Source: JAIBAC01 sp046331095 (GTDB taxonomy: Bacteria; Actinomycetota; Acidimicrobiia; UBA2766). Taken from it: 64,000 bases of DNA. The stretch is from the NCBI GenBank assembly GCA_046331095.1, contig JAXLRM010000004.1, positions 992,001-1,056,000 of the forward strand. Reading direction: 5' to 3'. The notes under the pieces were generated by a model, which worked only from the letters and a program-made list of their open reading frames with translations, did no database searches and had not been told where the DNA came from. A program made the translations under genes and the position numbers. Shown here one piece after another: positions 8,941 to 17,184 of this stretch. The stretch's first letter is position 1, and each line of letters starts with the position of its first letter.

Positions 8941-8981
8941 CGTGGGCCCCCTCTCACACGGCTACGGCAGCCAACGTTAAC

Positions 8982-9623
8982 TCAGGCGAACGCCGAGATC
9001 GGCTGTCCGGCCCGTTCCGCGCGCGCCAGGGCACGCAGTACCGCCGCTTCACCGTGGCGGCGGCGCGCGATGTCGACGAGAGCGTGGCTCACGAGATCGT
9101 CGACGAGGACGGGCATGGGCGGCGGCTCGACGCCGGTACTCGTGGCGAGGTCGTCGGCGTGGACACGCAGTTCGATCATCCGGGTCACGAGGTAGTCGTC
9201 GAGGACCATCGCGATCCCGCCGAAGACCGTGACGCCACGATCGGGCGGCGCGGCCGCGAATACCTCGCCGAGGCGGTCGAGGCAGCGCTCCGTCGAGTCG
9301 ACGACACCGAACTGGCCTCCGGCGGCGGCCTCCTCGCCCCGCGCCTTGATGCCCGCCGCGACGTTGTCGTCACCCGAGATCGCCTCGGTAGCGGCGACGA
9401 AGTACCCGACCGTGTCGAGCGTCTCGGCGCCGGCGGGAGGTTCGCCACGGTCGAGGTACTCGGCGACGGAGGTCACGCCGCGGGCCACGTGCCCGCACAA
9501 CGTCGACACCGGCCAGCCGTCGAGGCTGCTCGGGCGCAGCCAGTTGGCGCCGGTGGTGGGCGCCGCGACGAGCTCGACCACGCTCGCGCCTGCTTCGAGA
9601 AACGCCTTCCTGACCTCGTCCAC
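8982..9623 (-). CDS. maleylpyruvate isomerase-fold (mycothiol-dependent/DinB-like) protein
   Basis: 213 residues from GTG 9623. The N-terminal LDGWPVSTLCGHVARGV segment, with its metal-ligand His, and a later VLDDYLVTRMIELRVHADDLA segment with Glu and His residues match the DinB-like mycothiol-dependent maleylpyruvate isomerase family (TIGR03086-like). Known members use mycothiol as cofactor in isomerisation or thiol transfer; most are uncharacterised. The presence of this family is consistent with an actinobacterium. It is divergent from gpsA. Confidence 0.8.
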   Translation of the reverse strand: MDEVRKAFLEAGASVVELVAAPTTGANWLRPSSLDGWPVSTLCGHVARGVTSVAEYLDRGEPPAGAETLDTVGYFVAATEAISGDDNVAAGIKARGEEAAAGGQFGVVDSTERCLDRLGEVFAAAPPDRGVTVFGGIAMVLDDYLVTRMIELRVHADDLATSTGVEPPPMPVLVDDLVSHALVDIARRRHGEAAVLRALARAERAGQPISAFA

Positions 9624-9710
9624 GCTCTTCGTCTCCCGCGTCGGCACCGTCGGAGCCAGGGTACGATGTCGCTTCCCGCCGGGAGCGACCGACCACGGAG
9701 GAGCGAGTAC

Positions 9711-10712
9711 ATGCACCTGCGAGTGAGCGTCCTCGGCGGCGGGTCGTGGGGTACGACGGTGGCGAACCTCGCGGCGCGCAACACCCCGACGCTGCTCTGG
9801 GCGCGCGACGCCGAGATGGTCGCCGAGGTGAACTCCGAGCACACCAACCAGCGCTACCTGGAGGGGTTCGAGCTCGCCAGGTCGCTGCGGGCAACCGAGT
9901 CGCTCGAGGAGGCGGTGCGCGGCTGCGACGTGCTCGTGATGGGCGTCCCTTCGCACGGCTTCCGATCCGTCCTCGCCGCAGCGGCGCCGCACGTACGGCC
10001 CTGGGTCCCGGTCGTGAGCCTGACCAAGGGCCTCGAGCAGGGATCGCTCCTGCGCATGTCCCAGGTGATCGAGGACGTCCTGCCCGGCCATCCCGTCGGC
10101 GTCCTCACGGGACCGAACCTCGCGAAGGAGATCATGGCCGGCTTCGCGGCCGCGACCGTGATCGCCACGACCGACGAGCACATCGGCACCGAGTTGCAGA
10201 AGGTCTTCCGCACGGGCCTGCTCAGGGTGTACCGCAACCCTGACGTGGTCGGCTGCGAGGTCGCGGGAGCGCTCAAGAACGTCATCGCGATCGCGTCGGG
10301 GATGGCCGACGGCGTCGGTGTCGGCGACAACACACGTGCGATGGTCATCACCAGGGGCCTTGCCGAACTGAGCCGCCTCGGTGAGGCGATGGGTGGCAAG
10401 GCATCGACGTTCGCGGGTCTTGCCGGCATGGGCGACCTGATGGCGACCTGCATCAGCCCCCAGAGCCGCAACCGCTACGTCGGCGAGCAACTCGGCAGGG
10501 GACGGCGCATCGACGACGTCGTCGCCGAGATGCACATGGTCGCCGAGGGCGTCAAGACCGCCAAGGTCGTCATGCAGCTCGCGGAGCGCTACGGCATCGA
10601 ACTGCCGATCGCGCTCGAGGTGTACCGGGTCCTCTACGAGGGCTCCAACGCGATGGACGCCTACCGTGGCCTCACCCGCCTCGAGGCGCGCACCGAAGAC
10701 GACATCGCATGA
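9711..10712 (+). CDS. gpsA: glycerol-3-phosphate dehydrogenase [NAD(P)+]
   Basis: 333 residues. The Rossmann motif GGGSWGTTVA is at residues 9-18, followed by LWARD, SLTKGLEQ, GPNLAKEI, and ALKNVIAIASGMADGVGVGDNTRA with the catalytic Lys. GLAGMGDLMATC lies near residue 240. The enzyme makes sn-glycerol 3-phosphate for phospholipids from dihydroxyacetone phosphate. The ATG is preceded by a strong GGAGGAG Shine-Dalgarno, and a TACGAT -10-like box lies at 9662-9667. The stop overlaps the next start (ATGA). Confidence 0.97.
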   Translation: MHLRVSVLGGGSWGTTVANLAARNTPTLLWARDAEMVAEVNSEHTNQRYLEGFELARSLRATESLEEAVRGCDVLVMGVPSHGFRSVLAAAAPHVRPWVPVVSLTKGLEQGSLLRMSQVIEDVLPGHPVGVLTGPNLAKEIMAGFAAATVIATTDEHIGTELQKVFRTGLLRVYRNPDVVGCEVAGALKNVIAIASGMADGVGVGDNTRAMVITRGLAELSRLGEAMGGKASTFAGLAGMGDLMATCISPQSRNRYVGEQLGRGRRIDDVVAEMHMVAEGVKTAKVVMQLAERYGIELPIALEVYRVLYEGSNAMDAYRGLTRLEARTEDDIA

Positions 10713-11917
10713 CCGACCCCGCCCTGGTCTCTCTCGAGGAGGTCCGGGCAGCGCGCGAACGTATCTGGCCGCACCTGCGCGAAACCCCGGTCGAGGAGGG
10801 CCACGCGCTCAGCCGACTCGCAGGGCGGCGCCTGCTGCTCAAGCCCGAGCAGCGCCAGCGCACCGGATCGTTCAAGATCCGCGGTGCCCTCGAGTTCGTC
10901 TCGCATCTCGATCCCGGGACCGAGGTCGTCGCCGCGTCCGCCGGAAACCACGCCCAAGGCGTCGCCCTCGCGTCGGCGCTGCACGGTCACAGCGCGACGA
11001 TCTTCATGCCCGTAGACGCCGCGCTGCCGAAGGTCGCTGCGACACGGGGTTACGGAGCCGAGGTCGTGGCCGTCGAGGGTGGTGTCGACGAGTGCATCGC
11101 GGCTGCGGCTGCGGCTGCCGGGGACCGCGGGGCGACGCTCGTACCCCCGTTCGCGCATCCGTGGGTGATCGCGGGTCAGGCCAGTGTCGGCCTCGAGATC
11201 GCCGACGAGGCGCCTGGAATCGAGGCTGTTGCCGTCCCCGTGGGCGGCGGTGGCCTCGTCGCCGGCATCGGCGCTGCGCTGACGCGAGTGCGGCCCGACG
11301 TGCGCGTCGTCGGGGTCGAGGCGGCCGGTGCCGCCAAGGTGTCTGCGAGCCTCGCGGCGGGACGGCTCGTGACCCTCGACCACGTCGACACCATCGCCGA
11401 CGGCATCGCGTTGCGAACCGCGTCGGAGATCACCCTGGCCCACGTCGTCGCGTTCGTCGACGAGATCGTGACGGTCACCGACGAGGAGATGGCGGTCGCG
11501 ATCGTGGCCCTGGCCGAGCGGGTCAAGGCGGTGGTCGAGCCCGCAGGTGCCGCGGCGGTGGCCGCCGTGGTCGCGGGCAAGGTCCCCGGCGACACCGTCC
11601 TCGCCGTCGTGAGCGGCGGCAACGTCGACCCGCTCCTGCTCGGTCGTGTCCTCACCCACGGCATGGCCGCCGCCGGGCGTTTCCTCGCGATCGAGGTCGT
11701 CCTCGCCGACCGGCCCGGTTCACTCGCCGCGCTGACCCGTGACATCGCCGCGCTGCGGGCCAACATCCTCTACGTGGACCACCGCCGTGTCGGACTGGAC
11801 GTCGCGGTGGCGGCCGTCGCCGTCGAGTTGCACCTCGAGACCCGTGACGGCGGCCACGCCGACGCCGTCGTGGCGGGCCTGACCGATCGCGGCTACGAGG
11901 TCCGGTCGCGGCGGTAG
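10709..11917 (+). CDS. ilvA: threonine ammonia-lyase (threonine dehydratase) with C-terminal ACT domain
   Basis: 402 residues. The PLP-binding Lys sits in TGSFKIRGA (about residue 55). SAGNHAQGVA, VGGGGLVAGI and the late SGGNVDP phosphate-binding loop follow. The last about 75 residues (FLAIEVVLADRPGSLAALTRDIA onward) form a single ACT domain. The length and single ACT domain resemble the short actinobacterial IlvA/TdcB type. It deaminates threonine to 2-oxobutanoate, the first step to isoleucine. It is translationally coupled to gpsA by a 4-bp overlap. Confidence 0.93.
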   Translation: MTDPALVSLEEVRAARERIWPHLRETPVEEGHALSRLAGRRLLLKPEQRQRTGSFKIRGALEFVSHLDPGTEVVAASAGNHAQGVALASALHGHSATIFMPVDAALPKVAATRGYGAEVVAVEGGVDECIAAAAAAAGDRGATLVPPFAHPWVIAGQASVGLEIADEAPGIEAVAVPVGGGGLVAGIGAALTRVRPDVRVVGVEAAGAAKVSASLAAGRLVTLDHVDTIADGIALRTASEITLAHVVAFVDEIVTVTDEEMAVAIVALAERVKAVVEPAGAAAVAAVVAGKVPGDTVLAVVSGGNVDPLLLGRVLTHGMAAAGRFLAIEVVLADRPGSLAALTRDIAALRANILYVDHRRVGLDVAVAAVAVELHLETRDGGHADAVVAGLTDRGYEVRSRR

Positions 11918-11955
11918 CGGGAGCCGGTCCCCGTGTCCGGCTCCTGCGGGTTCCG

Positions 11956-12066
11956 GACGTGGGGACGTGAGGTGGGTTGTGGACCCGTTTGGCGTCCCCA
12001 CGTCGGTCTGGGTGTCGGACGTGGGGACGTGAGGTGGGTTGTGGACCCGTTTGGCGTCCCCACGTC
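11956..12066 (+). repeat. Repeat family A, cluster 2: two 49-bp structured repeats
   Basis: Copies lie at 11956-12004 and 12018-12066, in a gap between two co-directional genes. The outer 12-bp arms are perfect. The inner stem reads TGGGT/ACCCG, so the closing pair is T-G rather than the C-G of cluster 1. The core reads TTTGG just before the right arm, a small variant shared by both copies, which suggests local duplication. Confidence 0.9.
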
Positions 12067-12193
12067 GGTCTGGGTGTACGGACCGGTCCGTCGGTGCGGG
12101 GGCGCGGGAGGCCGGGATGCGCCGACGACGACGTCTGCGCCATCCTGTGCCCGGGAGGAACCCCAGGCGAGACCCCGAGGAGGAACCGGAGGA

Positions 12194-13396
12194 ATGGACG
12201 AGACCACCGCCGTCGTCACCGGGGTCGGCTTCGCGTGCCCGCAGGGCATCGGCTCCACCGACGTGTTCGACCGGTTCGTCGAAGGCGAGAACGCGATCCG
12301 CGACGAGCGTTTCGGCTACCCCGTGGCGCTTGTGCGCGAGCTCGACGCGGAAGCGGTGATGGGTGGCAGGAAGGCCGCCCGGCGCGCCGACCGCGCCACC
12401 CAGCTCGCGGCGGCTGCTGCTGCCGTGGCGGCCGAGCACGCAGACCTCGACGTCGACGTGGTCGACGCAGATCGTGCCGGCGTGTCGATGGGCACCGGCG
12501 CAGGAGGCCTGTCAACCGCGATCGAGAACCACACCGTCTTGCTCGAGAAGGGCTTCGACCGGGTCTCGCCCATGATGGTGCCGATGTTCATGTCGAACGC
12601 GCCCGCCGGCGAGGTCAGCCAGCGCTACGGCCTGCGCGGACCGAATGTCACGTTCGCCACGGCCTGCGCGTCCGGCAGTCATGCCGTCGGCGACGCGATC
12701 GACCAGATCCGCGCGGGACGCGCGGATGTCATGCTCGCGGGGGGCACGGAGGCAGTCGCCTTCGACCTGCCGATGGCGGGCTTCGCACGTGTTGGTGCGC
12801 TCAGCCGCACGGGCAGCCGACCCTTCGCCGCCGACAGGGACGGGTTCGTCATGGGTGAGGGTGCCGCCGTCCTCGTGATCGAGTCCGCTACGCACGCCGC
12901 GGCCCGAGGTGCGCGGACCCTCGCGATCGCGGCAGGCCACGGGCGATCCGCCGACGCCTACCACGTCACCGCACCGGCACCCGACGGCGCAGGCGCACGA
13001 CTCGCGATCGAGCGTTGCCTCGCCGACTCCCGTCTGAGCACGGACGACGTCGACTACGTCAACGCGCACGGAACGTCGACGCCGCTCAACGACGCCGCCG
13101 AGGCGGCAGCCTTGCATGCGGTCTTCGGCGCATCGCCGCCACCGACGTCGTCGGTGAAGTCGATGATCGGCCATCTCATCGGGGCGGCAGGTGCCGTCGA
13201 GGCAGCCGTGACGGTCCTCGCGCTGGCGTCGGGGATCCTGCCACCGACGATCAACCACGTGAACCCCGACCCCGAGATCGCACTCGACGTGGTTCCCAAC
13301 TCCGCACGCGAAGCCGAGGGCATGCGCGCTGCGATCAGCAACAGCTTCGGGTTCGGAGGGGTGAACGCGGTCGTCGCGTTCCGGGCGCTGCCGTGA
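12194..13396 (+). CDS. fabF: beta-ketoacyl-ACP synthase II-type
   Basis: 400 residues from ATG 12194, which follows a GGAGGA Shine-Dalgarno. The catalytic Cys is in FATACASGSHAVGDA (about residue 158). The two His residues are in NAHGTSTPLND and in KSMIGHLIGAAGA. GSRPFAADRDGFVMGEGA and SNSFGFGGVNA complete the thiolase-fold ketosynthase pattern. It condenses malonyl-ACP with acyl-ACP in fatty acid synthesis. No other fatty acid synthase genes are adjacent, so a specialised role in polyketide-like synthesis cannot be excluded. Confidence 0.93.
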   Translation: MDETTAVVTGVGFACPQGIGSTDVFDRFVEGENAIRDERFGYPVALVRELDAEAVMGGRKAARRADRATQLAAAAAAVAAEHADLDVDVVDADRAGVSMGTGAGGLSTAIENHTVLLEKGFDRVSPMMVPMFMSNAPAGEVSQRYGLRGPNVTFATACASGSHAVGDAIDQIRAGRADVMLAGGTEAVAFDLPMAGFARVGALSRTGSRPFAADRDGFVMGEGAAVLVIESATHAAARGARTLAIAAGHGRSADAYHVTAPAPDGAGARLAIERCLADSRLSTDDVDYVNAHGTSTPLNDAAEAAALHAVFGASPPPTSSVKSMIGHLIGAAGAVEAAVTVLALASGILPPTINHVNPDPEIALDVVPNSAREAEGMRAAISNSFGFGGVNAVVAFRALP

Positions 13397-13509
13397 GCTG
13401 TCCGGCGCCGTGCGAGCTCGTGAGCCAGCGCGTCGAGGCCGTCCGTGGTGACTTCCGGCAAGGCGAGTCGGGCCTGTGCCACTCGACCGAATCCCCTATC
13501 TTCCCGCCC

Positions 13510-14250
13510 ATGGAGACCCGCGCCCTGTCACCACGCGTGCTGGCCCGTGCGAGTGTCGATCGCATCGTCGAACGGTTCGCGCTCGCCGAGGACGCGGCCG
13601 ACGACGGCGGCCCGCGGCTCGAGTTGCAAGCGCCGGGTAACGGCAAGCGGGCCGGCGTGTGCCGTTCCTGGACGGGCGGCCCGATCGAGCGGCTCGTCTA
13701 CGTAGCGCTCGAGATCGACGCGATCGGCCTCGACAGCCACATGCTGTACGCGTTCACGACGCCGGAGTCGGCGGTGCCGCATTTCACACTCGACGCCGTC
13801 GCGGCACCCGGGACCTGCGCGTTCCGCCTCGATCTCGTGCCGCGTGTGGACCTCGGCGCCCACCTCGAGTACGTGCGGTACTGCTACGACATCCTCACCG
13901 ACACGACGCTCGACGTCGCCTCCTGGGAGGGGCTCTCGCCGGCGTCGCTGACGCCGTTGCAGTACTCGATGACGTCTCCGTGGATGCTCGTGCACCGCGT
14001 CACGGAGTCTGACTTCGCGCGTGTAGGCGAGCCCGTCGGCGAGTACCTGGCGCACTGGTTCGCGCTGGTCGAGGACGGTCTGCCGCCGCACGTGTCGAGC
14101 AGCCTCGACATGTCCTGGCTACCCGAGCGCGATCGGCGCCTCCGGGCGGCGCTGTTCGATCCCGCCGTAGATCCGGCGTGGGGACAGATGGACAGCCTCG
14201 TCGGCGCTGACGACTCCGCCGCGATCCGTTCGATCCTCCGCGGCGACTGA
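13510..14250 (+). CDS. red chlorophyll catabolite reductase-like (bilin reductase superfamily) protein
   Basis: 246 residues. No membrane segments or signal are visible. The central region, HFTLDAVAAPG then FRLDLVPRVDLGAHLEYV plus YCY, resembles the RCCR core where plant enzymes have a beta strand followed by LDLPHRKDL and a tyrosine-rich helix. SPWMLVHRV also aligns with the plant SPSLFVR segment. RCCR belongs with ferredoxin-dependent bilin reductases that reduce linear tetrapyrroles. The match is from memory of motifs and should be treated as moderate. It stands alone between fabF and repeat family B. Confidence 0.5.
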   Translation: METRALSPRVLARASVDRIVERFALAEDAADDGGPRLELQAPGNGKRAGVCRSWTGGPIERLVYVALEIDAIGLDSHMLYAFTTPESAVPHFTLDAVAAPGTCAFRLDLVPRVDLGAHLEYVRYCYDILTDTTLDVASWEGLSPASLTPLQYSMTSPWMLVHRVTESDFARVGEPVGEYLAHWFALVEDGLPPHVSSSLDMSWLPERDRRLRAALFDPAVDPAWGQMDSLVGADDSAAIRSILRGD

Positions 14251-14290
14251 CGCCACTGCCCGCGTTCGGCAGGGGCGCCTTCGTCTTTGT

Positions 14291-14604
14291 AAACGCGGGT
14301 GGGATGGCGCGTCAGCGTTACGGGTTGCCCGCGTTTGGGAGGGGCGTCTTCGTGAACGCGGGCGGGATGGCGTGCCAGCGTTACGGGTTGCCCGCGTTTG
14401 GGGTTGGCGGGGCGCCTTCGTGAACGCGGGTGGGATGGCGTGCCAGCGTTACGGGTTGCCCGCGTTTGGGGTTGGCGGGGCGCCTTCGTCTTTGTAAACG
14501 CGGGCGGGATGGCGTGCCAGCGTTACGGGTTGCCCGCGTTTGGGAGGGGCGCCTTCGTAAACGCGGGCGGGATGGCGCGTCAGCGTTACGGGTTGCCCGC
14601 GTTT
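14291..14604 (+). repeat. Repeat family B1: five hairpin units with AAACGCGGGC arms
   Basis: Units lie at 14291-14336, 14355-14399, 14423-14467, 14496-14541 and 14559-14604, and a partial right arm is at about 14260. Arms AACGCGGG and CCCGCGTT flank a 27-nt core ending in GTTACGGGTT. The spacers between units share GGGGCGCCTTCGT. The core has a small stem that is TGGC/GCCA in units 2-4 and TGGCG/CGTCA in units 1 and 5, so pairing is kept by paired changes. It fills the 376-bp gap between convergent genes. Confidence 0.9.
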
Positions 14605-14626
14605 GGGGTTGCGAGGGGAGGGGAGG

Positions 14627-15286
14627 TCACCCGTAGGTGCCGGTCAGTGTCGCGACGCCCTTCTGGCCGGGTTCCGCCTCGACGGCCGCTCGCGTGGGGT
14701 CGCTTCCGAAGTCGGTGGCGTGGTCGAAAGCGTAGATCGTGAACACGTACGTGTGAGTTCCCGACGGCGGGCACGGACCGCTCCAGCCCCTCGTGCCGGC
14801 GTCGTTGCTGCCGGCGACTCCCTCGGTGGTCGCCTCGCCGACGCCCCCACCCGGGGGGTCGAGGCCGGTGAGGACCCAGTGTGTGAAGCCGCCGGGTTGG
14901 GAGGCGTCGGGATCGACGACGACGAGAGCGAGCGACTGCGTGCCGTCGGGCACGGCGCTCCACTGAACTGGCGGCGACACGTCCGCGCCGTTGCACGTGA
15001 ACTTCGATGGTATTTCGGCTCCGTTGGCGAAGGCCGGGGATGTGATGCGGAAGTTGCCGACTTCGTCCGCTTCAACGTGGCCGTGCCCGCCCTCGCCGCC
15101 TCCGCTGCCCGGCGACTGGGTCGAGGACGGTTCCGGGGAGGCGGCCGGCGTCGAGGTTCGGGCGTCGGATCCGGATCCCGGGCCGGAGGGACCGGACTGG
15201 TCGGCGCTTCCGCTGCAGGCACCGGACCACGCGGCGAGGAGGGCGAGGAGGATGACGAGGGCGAACACCCCGAGGGTTTTGCGCAT
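14627..15286 (-). CDS. secreted YbhB/YbcL-type phosphatidylethanolamine-binding (Raf kinase inhibitor-like) protein
   Basis: 219 residues. An N-terminal signal (residues 1-22) ends in SGACSGS, a plausible though imperfect lipobox, so this is probably a lipoprotein. A Ser/Gly/Pro linker follows to about residue 72. The PEBP core contains FTCNGADVSPPVQW, VVVDPDAS..GGFTHWVL and SGTHTYVFTIYA, which are the ligand-pocket motifs. Bacterial members have no firm function. It is convergent with repeat family B1 and divergent from the thioesterase gene. Confidence 0.88.
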   Translation of the reverse strand: MRKTLGVFALVILLALLAAWSGACSGSADQSGPSGPGSGSDARTSTPAASPEPSSTQSPGSGGGEGGHGHVEADEVGNFRITSPAFANGAEIPSKFTCNGADVSPPVQWSAVPDGTQSLALVVVDPDASQPGGFTHWVLTGLDPPGGGVGEATTEGVAGSNDAGTRGWSGPCPPSGTHTYVFTIYAFDHATDFGSDPTRAAVEAEPGQKGVATLTGTYG

Positions 15287-15344
15287 CCCGGTTGGCTACC
15301 AGACATTGACCCCTTCGGACAGTCAACCTCTACCTTGGCGTTTC

Positions 15345-16151
15345 GTGGACGTCACCTCGTTTCTCGGCCTAGAGGCAACCGGAGACCCGTGCAGGTGGCG
15401 TCTTCCGGTCTCGCAGGGTGTGTGCTCGGGCGTCGGCGCGCTCTTCGGCGGCGCCGGTCTGGGTGCGGCGGTGCAGGCCCTCGAGGAGACGACCGGCCGG
15501 CGCTGCGTGTGGGCCGTGGCGCAGTACCTGAGCTTCGCACGGCCACCGTCGGTCGTCGATCTCGAACTCGTCGAGGCCAAGGTGGGAGGCTCGGTGACCC
15601 AAGCTCGCGTGGTCGCCAGGGTCGACGGCGAGGAGATCTTCACGGTGAACGCGGCCCTCGGGGACCGGCGCGAGAAGCACGTGGGCGAGTGGGCCACGAA
15701 GCCGGCGGTCCCGCCCCCCGACGAGTGCCCGCCACGGATCATGATGTCACGCCACGAAGGCACCATCACCGAGCGCCTCGATGCCCGCCTCGCCGACGCC
15801 CGTCGGTTCGAGGACCTCGACGGCACCCCGGCGCCGGGGGGGTGTTCGTCGCTGTGGGTGCGGATCCCCGAGCTCGGCTCGCATCTCGGCACCACGGCCG
15901 CCGCCCTCGCGATCGTGGGCGACTTCGTGCCTTTCGGTGTCTCCCAGGCGCTCGGACGCCCGGTCGGCGGGACGAGCCTCGACAACTCGCTGAGGATCGT
16001 GCATCGCATCGAGTCCGAGTGGGTCCTGGCCGACATCCGGATCCAGGCGGCGGCCAACGGCTTCGCGCACGGCGCGTTGCTCCTGTGGTCCCGATCGGGC
16101 AGCTTCCTCGGCCAGGCGAGCCAGACCGTCGTGGTCCGCTCCTGGCGGTGA
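15345..16151 (+). CDS. acyl-CoA thioesterase, TesB-like double hotdog protein
   Basis: 268 residues from GTG 15345. Two hotdog halves are visible: residues about 10-110, with GGAGLGAAVQALEETTGR then WAVAQYLSFARPPSVVDLE, and about 150-265 with SLWVRIPEL, DFVPFG and TSLDNSLRIVH. The pattern of QYLSFARP-type strands is typical of thioesterase II and acyl-CoA thioester hydrolase relatives. It would hydrolyse acyl-CoA; chain length is not predictable. The start is not firm because no strong Shine-Dalgarno is visible. Confidence 0.75.
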   Translation: MDVTSFLGLEATGDPCRWRLPVSQGVCSGVGALFGGAGLGAAVQALEETTGRRCVWAVAQYLSFARPPSVVDLELVEAKVGGSVTQARVVARVDGEEIFTVNAALGDRREKHVGEWATKPAVPPPDECPPRIMMSRHEGTITERLDARLADARRFEDLDGTPAPGGCSSLWVRIPELGSHLGTTAAALAIVGDFVPFGVSQALGRPVGGTSLDNSLRIVHRIESEWVLADIRIQAAANGFAHGALLLWSRSGSFLGQASQTVVVRSWR

Positions 16152-16154
16152 CTC

Positions 16155-16634
16155 CTAGAGATCCATGCCGGGGACGGTTCCGTCGAGGACCGCCGAAGCC
16201 CGCGCCCAGTCGATCAGCACCAGGTCCGGGTCGGAGTGGTCGACCCGCACCGGCACGACACTGCCTTGGTGCACCTTGCGGAGGAACATCTGAGGTGTCG
16301 CCTGGGTGAGCTCCACCTGACGTGGACCCATCGGCCCGTCGACGCCGAGGACGTAGTGCACCTGCGGGTTGGCGTTGATCTCACCGCCGTAAGGTGGGGT
16401 GAGCTCGAGCACGGTCGCGGGAGCCTGCCGACCCGAAGCGAGCAGCTTGGTGGAAGGCTTGTCGCCTGCGGTCGCCGCGACGACGAGGAACACGACGCCG
16501 AGCAGGATCAGCACGATCGAGACGATCAGGCCCAGCCAGAAGAACACGCCGCCCAGGAACAGCGACACGACCAACGCCAGGACCCCGATCACGATGAACG
16601 GCAACGCCACGATCATGAACGGCTTCTTCAACAT
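16155..16634 (-). CDS. small membrane protein with C-terminal beta domain, unknown function
   Basis: 159 residues. Two close hydrophobic helices occupy residues 5-55. A soluble domain of about 95 residues follows (ASGRQAPATVLELTPPYG to the end) and reads as an SH3-like or OB-like small beta fold, with repeated Val and charged positions (VVPVRVDHSDPDLVLIDW). That soluble part is like domains found in many actinobacterial membrane proteins of unknown role. It is convergent with the thioesterase gene, with 3 bp between stops. Confidence 0.75.
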   Translation of the reverse strand: MLKKPFMIVALPFIVIGVLALVVSLFLGGVFFWLGLIVSIVLILLGVVFLVVAATAGDKPSTKLLASGRQAPATVLELTPPYGGEINANPQVHYVLGVDGPMGPRQVELTQATPQMFLRKVHQGSVVPVRVDHSDPDLVLIDWARASAVLDGTVPGMDL

Positions 16635-16679
16635 GGGCCGAATGGTACGCGGCCTGCACGACGGCGACGACGTGCGGCC

Positions 16680-17048
16680 TCAGCCGCCTGAAGCGTCGGG
16701 TGGCAGTGTCGTGGACGGCACCACGCCCACGCGGCACTGTTCCGCGAGGGCGTCGGTCTCGGCACGCACGGCCGGGTCGGCAACCGGGTTGCGCATCCGC
16801 TCGAGGGCGGTACGGCAGCTCAGGAGGGTCTGGTCACGCACCGCGAGCTCGGCCTGTAGCTGCTCGCGCACCTGCTGGACCGACGGCGGTGCGGTGACTA
16901 TCGAACGTGCGGCGCCGAGGCCGAGTCCGAACATGAACATCGACGCGCCGACGGCCACGGGAACGAGCACCGGCGCCCACTGGCGCCGCGGGGGCCGACC
17001 GGAGCGGACGCCGGCGCGGGCGGACTTGGCCTGCGCAGCGTGTTGCAC
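16680..17048 (-). CDS. hypothetical single-pass membrane protein
   Basis: 122 residues if the GTG at 17048 is the start. An Arg/Pro-rich N-terminus of about 27 residues precedes a hydrophobic segment (VLVPVAVGASMFMFGLGLG). Residues about 58-120 are helical, with heptad-like leucines (QVREQLQAELAVRDQ) and two cysteines (LLSCRTALERM and AEQCRVG). I do not recognise it. A longer reading frame exists to 17240, but it runs through the 5' region of the divergent MFS gene and its extra sequence is Arg/Gly rich, so the shorter start is preferred. Confidence 0.55.
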   Translation of the reverse strand: MQHAAQAKSARAGVRSGRPPRRQWAPVLVPVAVGASMFMFGLGLGAARSIVTAPPSVQQVREQLQAELAVRDQTLLSCRTALERMRNPVADPAVRAETDALAEQCRVGVVPSTTLPPDASGG

Positions 17049-17184
17049 GACGCCAGCGTACCCGGCTGCTGCACGTGCTTGGACTGGGGCCGGTGCGCGG
17101 CGATACTGCGGAGCGCCGTAGCAGCCGCCGTCCGCGCGACGGCGTCCCGGATGCCCTCGATGGGAGGACCCCCTGTTCGGGCAC

